Assembly: GCA_003674045.1 (NCBI GenBank)
Contig: PENC01000004.1
Span: 248,001 to 312,000, forward strand
Direction: 5' to 3'
Source of the DNA: Streptomyces griseocarneus
Lineage (GTDB): Bacteria; Actinomycetota; Actinomycetes; Streptomycetales; Streptomycetaceae
DNA: 64,000 nt
Shown: piece by piece, positions 28,101 through 36,115 of the stretch
Layout of the letters: the number at the start of each line of letters is the position of its first letter
Numbering within the stretch: position 1 is the stretch's first letter
Notes under the pieces: model-generated
The model's database searches: none
What the model was told of the DNA's origin: nothing
What the model saw: only the letters and a program-made list of their open reading frames with translations
Made by a program: the position numbers and the translations under genes

Positions 28101-28697
28101 ATGACCATGGCCAAGCGCGACACCTACACGCCCGAATCGCTGCTCGCGGTCGCCGTCGAGGTGTTCAACGAGCGGGGCTACGACGGCACGTCCATGGAGC
28201 ACCTCTCCAGGGCGGCCGGTATCTCCAAGTCCTCCATCTACCACCACGTGAAGGGCAAGGAAGAGCTGCTGCGGCTGGCGATAAGCCGCGCTCTCGACGG
28301 GCTCTTCGCCGTCCTGGACGAGCCGGGGGCCGTGGAGGGCCGGGCGATCGACCGGCTGGAGCACGTCACCCGGCGCACCGTGGAAGTGCTGATGGCGGAG
28401 CTGCCCTATGTGACGCTGCTGCTGCGGGTGCGGGGCAACACCGGCACCGAGCGCTGGGCCATGGAGCGGCGCCGCGAGTTCGACCACCGGGTCGCCGAAC
28501 TGCTGAAGAAGGCCGCCGCCGACGGTGATCTCCGCGCCGACGTGGACGTGCGACTGGCCACCCGCCTGCTCTTCGGAATGATCAACTCGGTGGTCGAGTG
28601 GTACCGGCCGGAGCGCGGCGGGGCCCCGCGCTCGGCCGACGAGGTGGCCGAAGCGGTGCTTCGTACGGCGTTCATGGGGCTCCGTACTTCTCGGTGA
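28101..28697 (+). CDS. paaR: TetR-family regulator, probable PaaR
   Basis: 198 residues with an N-terminal TetR HTH (AVEVFNERGYDGTSMEHLSRAAGISKSSIYHHVKGKEEL shortened here to its key part: AGISKSSIYHHV) and a ligand-binding C-terminal domain with RRREFDHRVAELLKKAA. Located 3 nt after paaH. Position among paa genes and the three palindromes ACCGNNCGNNCGGT point to PaaR, whose known effector in related bacteria is phenylacetyl-CoA. Since paaH has a PaaR site in front, the regulator would repress itself. Confidence 0.82.
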   Translation: MTMAKRDTYTPESLLAVAVEVFNERGYDGTSMEHLSRAAGISKSSIYHHVKGKEELLRLAISRALDGLFAVLDEPGAVEGRAIDRLEHVTRRTVEVLMAELPYVTLLLRVRGNTGTERWAMERRREFDHRVAELLKKAAADGDLRADVDVRLATRLLFGMINSVVEWYRPERGGAPRSADEVAEAVLRTAFMGLRTSR

Positions 28698-28740
28698 CCG
28701 GGGGCGCTTGCCGGAGTGCGTCTGCTGGCCGGTGGCCCGA

Positions 28741-28860
28741 TGCGCCTACTGGGGTGCCTCGTGGGCCTGGGGTGCGGCTGCCGGTTCGTCGTGGCTTGTC
28801 GCGCAGTTCCCCGCGCCCCTTACAGGGCGCTCTTCGGGACGCCCCTGCTACGGGGCGCCC
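28741..28860 (+). repeat. Dispersed intergenic repeat, copy 2
   Basis: 5' module GCGCCTACTGGGGTGCC at 28742, core GTCGCGCAGTTCCCCGCGCC from 28798, followed by CCCCTTACAGGGCGC and a second CTACGGGGCGC unit in which the bkdR stop codon lies. Sits between convergent paaR and bkdR. Confidence 0.85.
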
Positions 28861-29375
28861 TCCTCCAGGTCGGTTTCCTCGAAGACCAGGAGAGTGCGGG
28901 TGCTGAGGACCTCGTCCATGGCCTGGATGCGGGTCAGCACCAGTTCCCGCAGGGCGTGGTTGTCCTTGGTGTGGACGCGCAGCAGGACATCGAAGTCCCC
29001 GGTGACCAGGGCGATGTGGGCCGCGCCCGGCAGGGCGAGGAGCTTTTCTCGCACGGTGCGCCACGAGTTCTGGACGATCTTCAGGGTGATGTAGGCCGAG
29101 GCGCTCTGCCCCGCCCGTTCCTGGTCGACGCGGGCGCCGAAGCCGCGTATGACCCCGTCGTCGATGAGCCGGTTGATGCGGGCGTAGGCATTGGCCCGCG
29201 ACACGTGCACCTGCTCCGAGACGGAGCGGATCGAGGCACGGCCGTCGGTCTGGAGCAGGCGCAGTATCGCGCGGTCTATCTCGTCGAGCGGACGGGCGGG
29301 TGGCCTGCCGCCCGAAAGAGCCATCTGTTCGTTCGGCACAGCGCCCCGCCTCCCCTTCGTGGACGTCCTGTCCAT
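28848..29375 (-). CDS. bkdR: Lrp/AsnC-family regulator (BkdR type)
   Basis: A 175-residue Lrp/AsnC protein: winged HTH (DEIDRAILRLLQTDGRASI, VSRANAYARINRLIDDGVI) and C-terminal RAM ligand-binding domain (VTGDFDVLLRVHTKDNHALRELV). Divergent from the bkd operon; the name BkdR follows the known Streptomyces regulator of bkd genes. The last residues Glu-Gly-Ala-Pro and the TAG stop come from a GGGGCGC unit of the dispersed repeat. The ATG at 29375 is chosen; a GTG about 13 codons in is possible. Confidence 0.85.
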   Translation of the reverse strand: MDRTSTKGRRGAVPNEQMALSGGRPPARPLDEIDRAILRLLQTDGRASIRSVSEQVHVSRANAYARINRLIDDGVIRGFGARVDQERAGQSASAYITLKIVQNSWRTVREKLLALPGAAHIALVTGDFDVLLRVHTKDNHALRELVLTRIQAMDEVLSTRTLLVFEETDLEEGAP

Positions 29376-29383
29376 ATCTCAGG

Positions 29384-29407
29384 CTGTGGAGAACCGTTTG
29401 TCCACAG
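29384..29407. promoter_or_regulatory. Inverted repeat CTGTGGA-N10-TCCACAG with DnaA-box-like core
   Basis: CTGTGGA (29384-29390) mirrors TCCACAG (29401-29407). The right half is part of TTGTCCACAGGCTTG (29398-29412), the same element found at the paaA and paaN promoters and in the same orientation relative to transcription of the bkd operon. Confidence 0.5.
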
Positions 29408-29440
29408 GCTTGGGCCGCCTGTAGCCAAAATGTGCCGACG

Positions 29441-29454
29441 ACCGAACAATCGGT
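29441..29454. promoter_or_regulatory. PaaR-type operator, bkd operon promoter
   Basis: ACCGAACAATCGGT, one mismatch to ACCGNNCGNNCGGT, 66 nt upstream of the E1-alpha start. Together with the upstream TTGTCCACAGG element it matches the layout at paaA and paaN. Confidence 0.65.
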
Positions 29455-29520
29455 AGGGAGGGTGCGCGGCGTCTCGTGCCGTGCGACCTGGTGACGCCCG
29501 TCCAGAAGGAGGTGCTCGTC

Positions 29521-30672
29521 ATGACGGTTCTGGAGCAGCCCGGCTCGTACCGGCCCACCCCGCCCCCTGCCTGGCGGCCCCGCACTGACCCGGCCCCTTT
29601 GCTGCCGGACGCGGAGCCGTACCGCCTGTTGGGCACCGAGGCGGCGGCCGGCCTCGACCCCGGGCTGCTGAGGCGGCTGTACGGACACCTGGTGCGCGGC
29701 CGGAGGTACAACGGCCAGGCCACCGCCCTCACCCGGCAGGGCAGGCTGGCCGTCTATCCCGCCTCGACCGGCCAGGAGGCGTGCGAGGTCGCCGCGGCGC
29801 TCGCCCTGGAGGAGCAGGACTGGCTCTTTCCCAGCTATCGCGACACCCTCGCGGCCGTCGTCCGTGGCCTCGACCCGGTACGGGCCCTCACCCTCCTGCG
29901 GGGCGACTGGCACAGCGGCTACGACCCCCACGAGCACCGCATCGCGCCTTTGTGCACGCCGCTGGCCACCCAGCTGCCGCACGCCGTGGGGCTCGCGCAC
30001 GCCGCGCGGCTCAAGGGGGACGACGTGGTGGCGCTCGCCATGGTGGGCGACGGAGGCACCAGCGAGGGCGACTTCCACGAGGCCCTCAACTTCGCCGCCG
30101 TATGGCAGGCCCCGGTCGTCTTCCTGGTGGTGAACAACGGCTTCGCGATCTCGGTGCCCCTGGCGAAGCAGACCGCCGCGCCGTCCTTCGCCCACAAGGC
30201 GGTCGGTTATGGCATGCCCGGCCGCCTCGTCGACGGCAACGACGCGGCCGCCGTCCACCAGGTGCTGTCCGAGGCGGTGCGCCATGCGCGCGCGGGCGGG
30301 GGCCCGGCCCTGGTCGAGGCCGTCACCTATCGCATCGACGCCCATACGAACGCCGACGACGCGACCCGCTACCGCACCGATGCCGAGGTCGAGACCTGGC
30401 GCGCCCATGACCCGATCGACCTGCTGGAAGGGGAGTTGACCAGGAGAGGGCTGATCGACGACGACGGCATCCGGGCCGAACGGGAGGCCGCCGAGCGGCT
30501 CGCCGCGGACCTGCGCGAGCGGATGCACCAGGACCCGGTCCTGGACCCGATGGAGCTGTTCGACCACGTCTACGCCGAACGAACCGCCCAACTGCGCGAC
30601 CAGGCGGAAATGTTGCGGGCGGAGCTCGCGGCGGCGGGGGAGCCCGGTGCGGAGCAGGAAGGGGCCCGGTGA
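29521..30672 (+). CDS. bkdA: 2-oxoacid dehydrogenase E1-alpha (BkdA), first cluster
   Basis: Thiamine-diphosphate decarboxylase subunit of a branched-chain-type 2-oxoacid dehydrogenase. 383 residues: QEACEVAAALALEEQDWLFPSYRD, the TPP-binding GDGGTSEGDFHEALN...NN motif, and RIDAHTNADDATRYR. A strong AAGGAGG site precedes the ATG. Divergent from bkdR, and preceded by a PaaR-type site. Operon bkdA-bkdB-bkdC; no E3 gene is in the operon. Inference: substrate may include phenylpyruvate given the shared PaaR site. Confidence 0.9.
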   Translation: MTVLEQPGSYRPTPPPAWRPRTDPAPLLPDAEPYRLLGTEAAAGLDPGLLRRLYGHLVRGRRYNGQATALTRQGRLAVYPASTGQEACEVAAALALEEQDWLFPSYRDTLAAVVRGLDPVRALTLLRGDWHSGYDPHEHRIAPLCTPLATQLPHAVGLAHAARLKGDDVVALAMVGDGGTSEGDFHEALNFAAVWQAPVVFLVVNNGFAISVPLAKQTAAPSFAHKAVGYGMPGRLVDGNDAAAVHQVLSEAVRHARAGGGPALVEAVTYRIDAHTNADDATRYRTDAEVETWRAHDPIDLLEGELTRRGLIDDDGIRAEREAAERLAADLRERMHQDPVLDPMELFDHVYAERTAQLRDQAEMLRAELAAAGEPGAEQEGAR

Positions 30673-31709
30673 TGACCACGGCCGTCAGGGCGGGCCGACA
30701 GCCCGCCACCATGGCGCAGGCGCTCCGCCGGGCGTTGCGCGACGCCATGGCGGACGACCCGTCCGTGCACGTCCTCGGCGAGGACGTCGGCACCCTCGGC
30801 GGGGTCTTCCGGATCACCGACGGGCTGGCGAAGGAGTTCGGCGACGACCGCTGCACGGACACCCCCCTCGCCGAGGCGGGCATTCTCGGCACGGCGGTGG
30901 GGATGGCCATGTACGGGCTGCGGCCCGTGGTGGAGATGCAGTTCGACGCCTTCGCCTATCCCGCGTTCGAGCAGCTCATCAGCCATGTCTCCCGGATGCG
31001 GAACCGCACGCGCGGCGCCGTGCCGATGCCGGTCACCGTGCGGGTGCCCTACGGCGGCGGGATCGGCGGGGTCGAGCACCACAGCGACTCCTCCGAGGCG
31101 TACTACATGGCCACACCGGGCCTCCACGTGGTCGCACCGGCGACCGTCGCCGACGCCTACGGGCTGCTGCGCGCCGCGATCGCCTCCGACGATCCGGTGG
31201 TCTTCCTGGAGCCCAAGCGGCTGTACTGGTCGAAGGACCAGTGGGACGCCGACCGGCCGGAGCAGGTGCCGGGCATCGGGCGGGCGGTCGTCCGGCGCCC
31301 CGGTTCGTCCGCGACGCTCGTCACCTACGGGCCCTCCCTGCCGGTCTGCATGGAGGCGGCGGAGGCCGCGGTCGCGGAGGGCTGGGACCTCGAAGTCGTC
31401 GACCTGCGCTCGCTGGTGCCGTTCGACGAGGAGACGGTGTGCGCCTCCGTACGGCGGACCGGGCGGGCCGTGGTCGTCCACGAGTCGACCGGTTTCGGCG
31501 GCCCGGGCGGCGAGATCGCGGCGCGGATCACCGAGCGGTGCTTCCACTACCTGGAGGCACCGGTGCTCCGGGTGGCCGGGTTCGACATCCCGTACCCGCC
31601 GCCGATGCTGGAGCGGCACCATCTGCCCGGTGTGGACCGGGTGCTGGACGCGGTCGCCCGCTTGCAGTGGGAGTCCGAGTGGACAGAGACGAACCCCGGG
31701 GGGCGGTGA
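30669..31709 (+). CDS. bkdB: 2-oxoacid dehydrogenase E1-beta (BkdB), first cluster
   Basis: E1-beta, 346 residues, forms the alpha2beta2 decarboxylase with the preceding gene. Motifs: LGEDVGTLGGVFRITDGL, DTPLAEAGILGTAVGMA, EMQFDAFAYPAFEQ, and the C-terminal transketolase domain VVDLRSLVPFDEETV. GTG-ATG start overlaps the E1-alpha stop. Confidence 0.92.
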   Translation: MMTTAVRAGRQPATMAQALRRALRDAMADDPSVHVLGEDVGTLGGVFRITDGLAKEFGDDRCTDTPLAEAGILGTAVGMAMYGLRPVVEMQFDAFAYPAFEQLISHVSRMRNRTRGAVPMPVTVRVPYGGGIGGVEHHSDSSEAYYMATPGLHVVAPATVADAYGLLRAAIASDDPVVFLEPKRLYWSKDQWDADRPEQVPGIGRAVVRRPGSSATLVTYGPSLPVCMEAAEAAVAEGWDLEVVDLRSLVPFDEETVCASVRRTGRAVVVHESTGFGGPGGEIAARITERCFHYLEAPVLRVAGFDIPYPPPMLERHHLPGVDRVLDAVARLQWESEWTETNPGGR

Positions 31710-31715
31710 CACCTG

Positions 31716-33167
31716 ATGGCCGTGGTGCGGGAGTTCAAGCTGCCGGATCTGGGCGAGGGCCTCACCGAGGCCGAAGTGGTCCGCTGGCTGGTGGACGTGG
31801 GCGACGTGGTCGCCGTCGACCAGCCGGTCGTCGAGGTCGAGACGGCGAAGGCCATGGTGGACGTGCCGTGCCCCTACGGGGGTGTGGTGACGGCCCGCTA
31901 CGGCGAGGAAGGCACGGCACTGCCGGTCGGCGCGCCCCTGCTGACGGTGGCCGTGGGCGAGCCGATGCCGACGGGTCCGGAGGCACCCGGCGGCCCCGGA
32001 GCGCGTGAAGACGCGGCCGGGGCGGCCGGGGGCGGCACGGACACGACGGGCCCGTCGGGGACCGTGGGTGAGGCAGGCGGTTCGGGCAATGTGCTCGTCG
32101 GCTACGGCACGCAGGCGCCCGCCGCCCGCCGCCGTCGGGTCCGCGGGCCTGCCGGCGGACGAGGGGCCGTTCCGGCTGCCGGGCCCGGACCGGCGACCGC
32201 CCTCGCGGCCGTCGGTGCCGCTGCCGCCGCGGCCCAGGCTGTGATCTCCCCGCTCGTCCGCAGGATCGCGCGGGAGAAGGGGCTGGACCTGGCGCGGATA
32301 CCGGGCAGTGGGCCGGACGGTCTGATCGTGCGGGCCGACGTCGAGCGGGCTGCCGCCGAGCTGCGCGAGCCGCGGGACCAGCGGCAGCAGCCGGGAGAGG
32401 TGCTCTCGGGGACGGTGCTCCAGGGCACACCGCTGCCCGGGGCGGGCAGTGGTGCGCCCGCGCGCGGATGGGAGGCCGCAGCCCGGCGGATACCCCTGCG
32501 CGGGGCGCGCGGTGCCGCGGCGGAGAAGCTCGGCAGGAGCCGCAGGGAGATCCCCGATGCCACGTGCTGGGTGGACGCCGACGCCACCGAGCTGCTCGCC
32601 GCCCGCCGCGCGATGAACGCGGGCGACGGACCCGCCGTGTCGCTGCTGGCCCTCCTGGCGCGGATCTGCACGGCGGCCCTGGCGGAGTACCCGGAGCTGA
32701 ACGCCACCGTGGACACCGGGACGCGGGAGATCGTGCGGCTGCCGGGTGTGCACCTGGGGTTCGCCGCGCAGACCGACCGGGGCCTCGTCGTCCCCGTCGT
32801 ACGGGACGCGCACACCCGCGGCGCGATCGGGCTGTCGGCGGAGATCGCCCGGCTCACGGAGGCCGCGCGGGAGGGGCGGATCGTCCCGGCGGAGCTGACC
32901 GGAGGGACGTTCACCTTGAACAACTACGGGGTGTTCGGTGTCGACGGCTCCACACCGATCCTCAACTTCCCGGAGGCGGCGATGCTGGGGGTCGGGCGCA
33001 TCGTGCCCAAACCGTGGGTGCACGAGGGCCAGTTGGCGGTGCGGGACGTGGTGCAGCTCTCCCTGACGTTCGACCACCGGGTCTGCGACGGTGCCACGGC
33101 GGGCGGCTTCCTGCGCTTCGTGGCGGACTGCGTGGAGAGGCCGGTGATGCTGCTGCGGTCGATCTGA
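31716..33167 (+). CDS. bkdC: Dihydrolipoamide acyltransferase E2 (BkdC), first cluster
   Basis: Acyltransferase core of the complex, 483 residues. Lipoyl domain at the N-terminus with Lys45 in VETAKAMVDVP, an Ala/Pro/Gly-rich linker (about 85-175), a peripheral subunit-binding domain (SPLVRRIAREKGLDLARIPGS), and the catalytic domain with FTLNNYGVFGVDGSTPI and the active-site His in DHRVCDGATAGG. Starts 6 nt after bkdB. Last gene of the operon. Confidence 0.93.
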   Translation: MAVVREFKLPDLGEGLTEAEVVRWLVDVGDVVAVDQPVVEVETAKAMVDVPCPYGGVVTARYGEEGTALPVGAPLLTVAVGEPMPTGPEAPGGPGAREDAAGAAGGGTDTTGPSGTVGEAGGSGNVLVGYGTQAPAARRRRVRGPAGGRGAVPAAGPGPATALAAVGAAAAAAQAVISPLVRRIAREKGLDLARIPGSGPDGLIVRADVERAAAELREPRDQRQQPGEVLSGTVLQGTPLPGAGSGAPARGWEAAARRIPLRGARGAAAEKLGRSRREIPDATCWVDADATELLAARRAMNAGDGPAVSLLALLARICTAALAEYPELNATVDTGTREIVRLPGVHLGFAAQTDRGLVVPVVRDAHTRGAIGLSAEIARLTEAAREGRIVPAELTGGTFTLNNYGVFGVDGSTPILNFPEAAMLGVGRIVPKPWVHEGQLAVRDVVQLSLTFDHRVCDGATAGGFLRFVADCVERPVMLLRSI

Positions 33168-33248
33168 CCGCCGGGCCGCCTGAGCGTCCGGGCCACCTGG
33201 CCGTCCGCCGTACGTACGGGTACCGGACCACCGGGGTGATCGAGCCGA

Positions 33249-33254
33249 CATACT
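33249..33254 (+). promoter_or_regulatory. Weak -10 box CATACT, possible leaderless start of mobA
   Basis: CATACT ends 6 nt before the GTG at 33261; the first base deviates from TANNNT. Confidence 0.35.
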
Positions 33255-33260
33255 CGGCGG

Positions 33261-34133
33261 GTGACTGATTACGACGCTGTCGTGCTTGCCGGAGGAGCGG
33301 CCGCGAGGCTCGGCGGGGCGGACAAGCCCGCGCTGCGCGTCGGCGGGCGCACCCTGCTGGACCGGGTGCTGAGCGCCTGCGCCGACGCCGGTGACACGGT
33401 TGTCGTGGGCCCCCGCCGACCGACCGTACGAGCTGTGCGGTGGGCCCGGGAGCAGCCGCCCGGCGGCGGACCGCTCGCCGCGATCGCCGCGGGGCTCCGG
33501 CACACGACCGCCGGTACCACGCTCGTGCTCTCCGCCGACCTGCCGTTCCTGGTGCCCGCGACCGTACGGGCCCTGCTCGCCGAGGCCGGGCGCGGTGGGC
33601 CCGAAACGGACGGAGCGCTGCTCACGGACCCCGCGGGCAGGGACCAGCCGCTGGTCGCGGCGTACCGGACGGAGTCACTCCGCCGTGAACTCGCGCTGAT
33701 CGCCACCGAGCACGGCTCGCTGACCGGTATGCCGCTGCGGTTGCTCACGGCCGAACTGGCGCTCCGTCGCTTCCCGCACCCGGACGCGTCGTTCGACTGC
33801 GACACCTGGGAGGACGTCGCGGTCGCCCGCGCGCGCATCAGGGACGATGGGAACGTGCTGGATGAATGGATCTCCGCGGCGAAAGCCGAGCTCGGTATCG
33901 ACCTCGACGTCGACACGGCCGCCCTCCTGGACCTCGCGCGCGATGCCGCGCACGGCGTGGCCCGGCCCGCCGCGCCCCTGACCACGTTCCTCGTCGGCTA
34001 CGCGGCCGCGCAGCGGGGCGGCGGCCCCGAGGCGGTCGCCGGCCTCGCACGGAAGGCGGCCGAACTGGCACGGCGCTGGGCGGAGGAGGCCGAATCCGCG
34101 GGTACCGGGGACAAGGCCGAAGGGTCGGAATGA
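33261..34133 (+). CDS. mobA: MobA-like nucleotidyltransferase fused to a small C-terminal domain
   Basis: Molybdopterin guanylyltransferase-like protein, 290 residues. N-terminal NTP-transferase domain with VVLAGGAAARLGGADKPALRVGG and LSADLPFLVPATV; CDTWEDVAVARAR closes it. The C-terminal part (about 195-290; LDEWISAAKAELGIDLDVD, then FLVGYAAAQRGGGPEAVA) is an extra helical domain found also as a separate protein in actinobacteria (DUF6457-like, from memory). Coupled to moeA by ATGA overlap, supporting a molybdenum cofactor role. Confidence 0.85.
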   Translation: MTDYDAVVLAGGAAARLGGADKPALRVGGRTLLDRVLSACADAGDTVVVGPRRPTVRAVRWAREQPPGGGPLAAIAAGLRHTTAGTTLVLSADLPFLVPATVRALLAEAGRGGPETDGALLTDPAGRDQPLVAAYRTESLRRELALIATEHGSLTGMPLRLLTAELALRRFPHPDASFDCDTWEDVAVARARIRDDGNVLDEWISAAKAELGIDLDVDTAALLDLARDAAHGVARPAAPLTTFLVGYAAAQRGGGPEAVAGLARKAAELARRWAEEAESAGTGDKAEGSE

Positions 34134-35893
34134 CGGACAGGGAAGCGGATTCCGCGCTGGACCGCGCCGCCGACGAGGCGCTGGCGCTGCTCGCCGACAA
34201 CAGACGGGGCGACGGACGCCCCCATGGCGCCAGGGGTTCCTCGGATACCGCGGGCGCGGCGGGCAGCGCGGATGCGGGAGATGCGGCAGGCCCGGCGGAG
34301 CGGGTGGTTCCGGCCGGGCGGGGCGACGAATCGTCCCGCGCCGACGACTACTTCCCGTTCGGTGACATGCCGGTGGGGAGCGGAGTGACCGGAGGCGGGC
34401 GGGGCGTCGTCCCGGCGGCCGCGTCCCGGGACGGGGGCTCGGCGGGTGCGTTCGAGTTCCTGTTCAGGGACGACCCGTTCTGCGAGACCGGGACCTTCTC
34501 CTCGCCCTCCGTGCTCTCCGGGCCCTCGGGGGCGAGACGTACGCCGGGCCCGCGGCCCGGCCCGGGGCCGGACACCGCTCCGGAGCCGCTTCCCGCACCG
34601 GCCGAACCGCGCGAGCCGATTCCCGCCGTACCCGCCGCTTGTCACGAGCCAGGTGTTGCCATGGCTGATCACCGGTCCCCGCACGCCACCCGTACCTCCT
34701 GGCAGCGCGCCCGGGCCGTCGCGGCGCGCGCGGGCGAGGTGCTGCCAGCCGAGGAACGGCCGCTCGACGAGGCGTTGGGGCAGGTTCTCGCCGCGCCCCT
34801 GGACGCGCTCACCGACCTGCCGCCCTTCGACACCTCCGCCATGGACGGCTGGGCGGTCGCCGGGCCGGGGCCCTGGCGACTGCCGCCGGAGGGGCACGGC
34901 GTACTGGCCGGTGACGACCGCTCCGGTGCGGCGCCGCTGCGCGACGGGCACGCCGTACGGATCGCGACCGGCGCGCGCGTACCGCCGGGGGCCACCGCCG
35001 TGCTGCGCAGCGAGCACGGGGTGGTTCGGGGCGAGGACGAGCTGTACGCCTCGCGGCACGTCGGCCACGGTCAGGACATCCGGCCCCGCGGGCAGGAGTG
35101 CCGTACCGGCGATCAGCTGCTGCCCGAGGGCACACCCGTCACGCCCGCCGTGCTGGGCCTCGCCGCCGCGGCGGGGTACGACCTGCTGCCGGTCACCCGC
35201 CGTCCCCGCGTCGAGATCCTCGTCCTCGGCGACGAACTGCTGAGGGAAGGGCTGCCGCAGGGCGGCCGTATCCGCGACGCCCTCGGGCCGATGCTGGCCC
35301 CCTGGCTGCGTGCGCTCGGTGCCGAGGTGACCGCGACGCGGCGGCTCGGGGACGACGCGGACCTGCTGTACGACGCGGTCGGTTCCTCCCGGGCGGACCT
35401 GGTGGTGACCACGGGGGGTACGGCTTCCGGGCCCGTCGACCACGTGCATCCGATGCTGCGGAGGGTCGGAGCGGAGCTGCTGGTCGACGGGGTCGCGGTA
35501 CGGCCGGGGCATCCCATGCTGCTGGCCCGGCTCGCGCCGGGGCGGCATCTGGTGGGGCTGCCCGGCAATCCGCTCGCGGCCGTCGCGGGTCTGATGACGC
35601 TCGCGGAGCCGCTGCTCGCCGCGCTGTCGGGGTGCGCGGCGGGGACCGGCCGGCTGGATCGGCTGGACCGGGCGGTGCTGGGCGAGGCCGTCGAGGGGCA
35701 TCCGCGGGACGCGCGGCTCGTGCCGGTGGTGTGTGCGCCGGGTGGGCGGGCGCGGGTGCTTCGGTTCTACGGTCCGGCGATGCTGCGGGGGTTGGCTGGG
35801 GCGGATGGGGTGGCTGTTGTGCCGCCGGGGGGTGTGCCGGCGGGGGGCGAGGTGGGTTTCCTGCGACTGCCTTGGCCGGTGGGGGGTGGCTGA
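34130..35893 (+). CDS. moeA: Molybdopterin molybdotransferase MoeA with long N-terminal extension
   Basis: Inserts molybdenum into adenylylated molybdopterin. The MoeA core (about residues 178-587) has the PPFDTSAMDGWAV signature, IATGARVPPGATAV, the MoCF domain with VVTTGGTASGPVDHVHP and GLPGNPLAAVAGL, and a C-terminal domain IV. The first 177 residues are a low-complexity Asp/Gly/Ala/Pro-rich extension not found in ordinary MoeA. ATG at 34130 overlaps the mobA stop (ATGA). An internal ATG at 34661 would give a normal 410-residue MoeA. The 3' end is rich in GGGG. Confidence 0.85.
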   Translation: MTDREADSALDRAADEALALLADNRRGDGRPHGARGSSDTAGAAGSADAGDAAGPAERVVPAGRGDESSRADDYFPFGDMPVGSGVTGGGRGVVPAAASRDGGSAGAFEFLFRDDPFCETGTFSSPSVLSGPSGARRTPGPRPGPGPDTAPEPLPAPAEPREPIPAVPAACHEPGVAMADHRSPHATRTSWQRARAVAARAGEVLPAEERPLDEALGQVLAAPLDALTDLPPFDTSAMDGWAVAGPGPWRLPPEGHGVLAGDDRSGAAPLRDGHAVRIATGARVPPGATAVLRSEHGVVRGEDELYASRHVGHGQDIRPRGQECRTGDQLLPEGTPVTPAVLGLAAAAGYDLLPVTRRPRVEILVLGDELLREGLPQGGRIRDALGPMLAPWLRALGAEVTATRRLGDDADLLYDAVGSSRADLVVTTGGTASGPVDHVHPMLRRVGAELLVDGVAVRPGHPMLLARLAPGRHLVGLPGNPLAAVAGLMTLAEPLLAALSGCAAGTGRLDRLDRAVLGEAVEGHPRDARLVPVVCAPGGRARVLRFYGPAMLRGLAGADGVAVVPPGGVPAGGEVGFLRLPWPVGGG

Positions 35894-35942
35894 GCGCCGT
35901 CGTCGGCTTCTCGGATTGCCGGGGCTTCGCCCCGGGCCCCGT

Positions 35943-36108
35943 TCGCCTATGGGGGTGCCTCGGCGTCCCGGTTTGCGGCTGCGGGTCGTTTTGGGCTTGT
36001 CGCGTAGTTCCCCGCGCCCCTGACGGGGCACCGTTCCCGCGGCTTGGCGCGCCCACGCGGCGGAGCCGTAAATGCAGCACATCCCCGCGCCCCTGACGGG
36101 GCACGGGG
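35943..36108 (+). repeat. Dispersed intergenic repeat, copy 3 with 3' module
   Basis: GCCTATGGGGGTGCC start, core variant with CGCGTAGTTCCCCGCGCC from 36001, then a CGCGCCCACGCGGCGGAGCC module and a second CCCCGCGCCCCTGACGGGGC. Fills the gap between convergent moeA and the K+ channel gene; a GGGGCTTCGCCCC hairpin lies just upstream (about 35923-35936). Confidence 0.85.
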
Positions 36109-36115
36109 ACGAGGC

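Noticed and set aside
29398..29406. Replication origin based on DnaA-box-like 9-mers
   Set aside because: Only three boxes spread over 8 kb, each in a promoter next to a PaaR site; an origin would have many clustered boxes.
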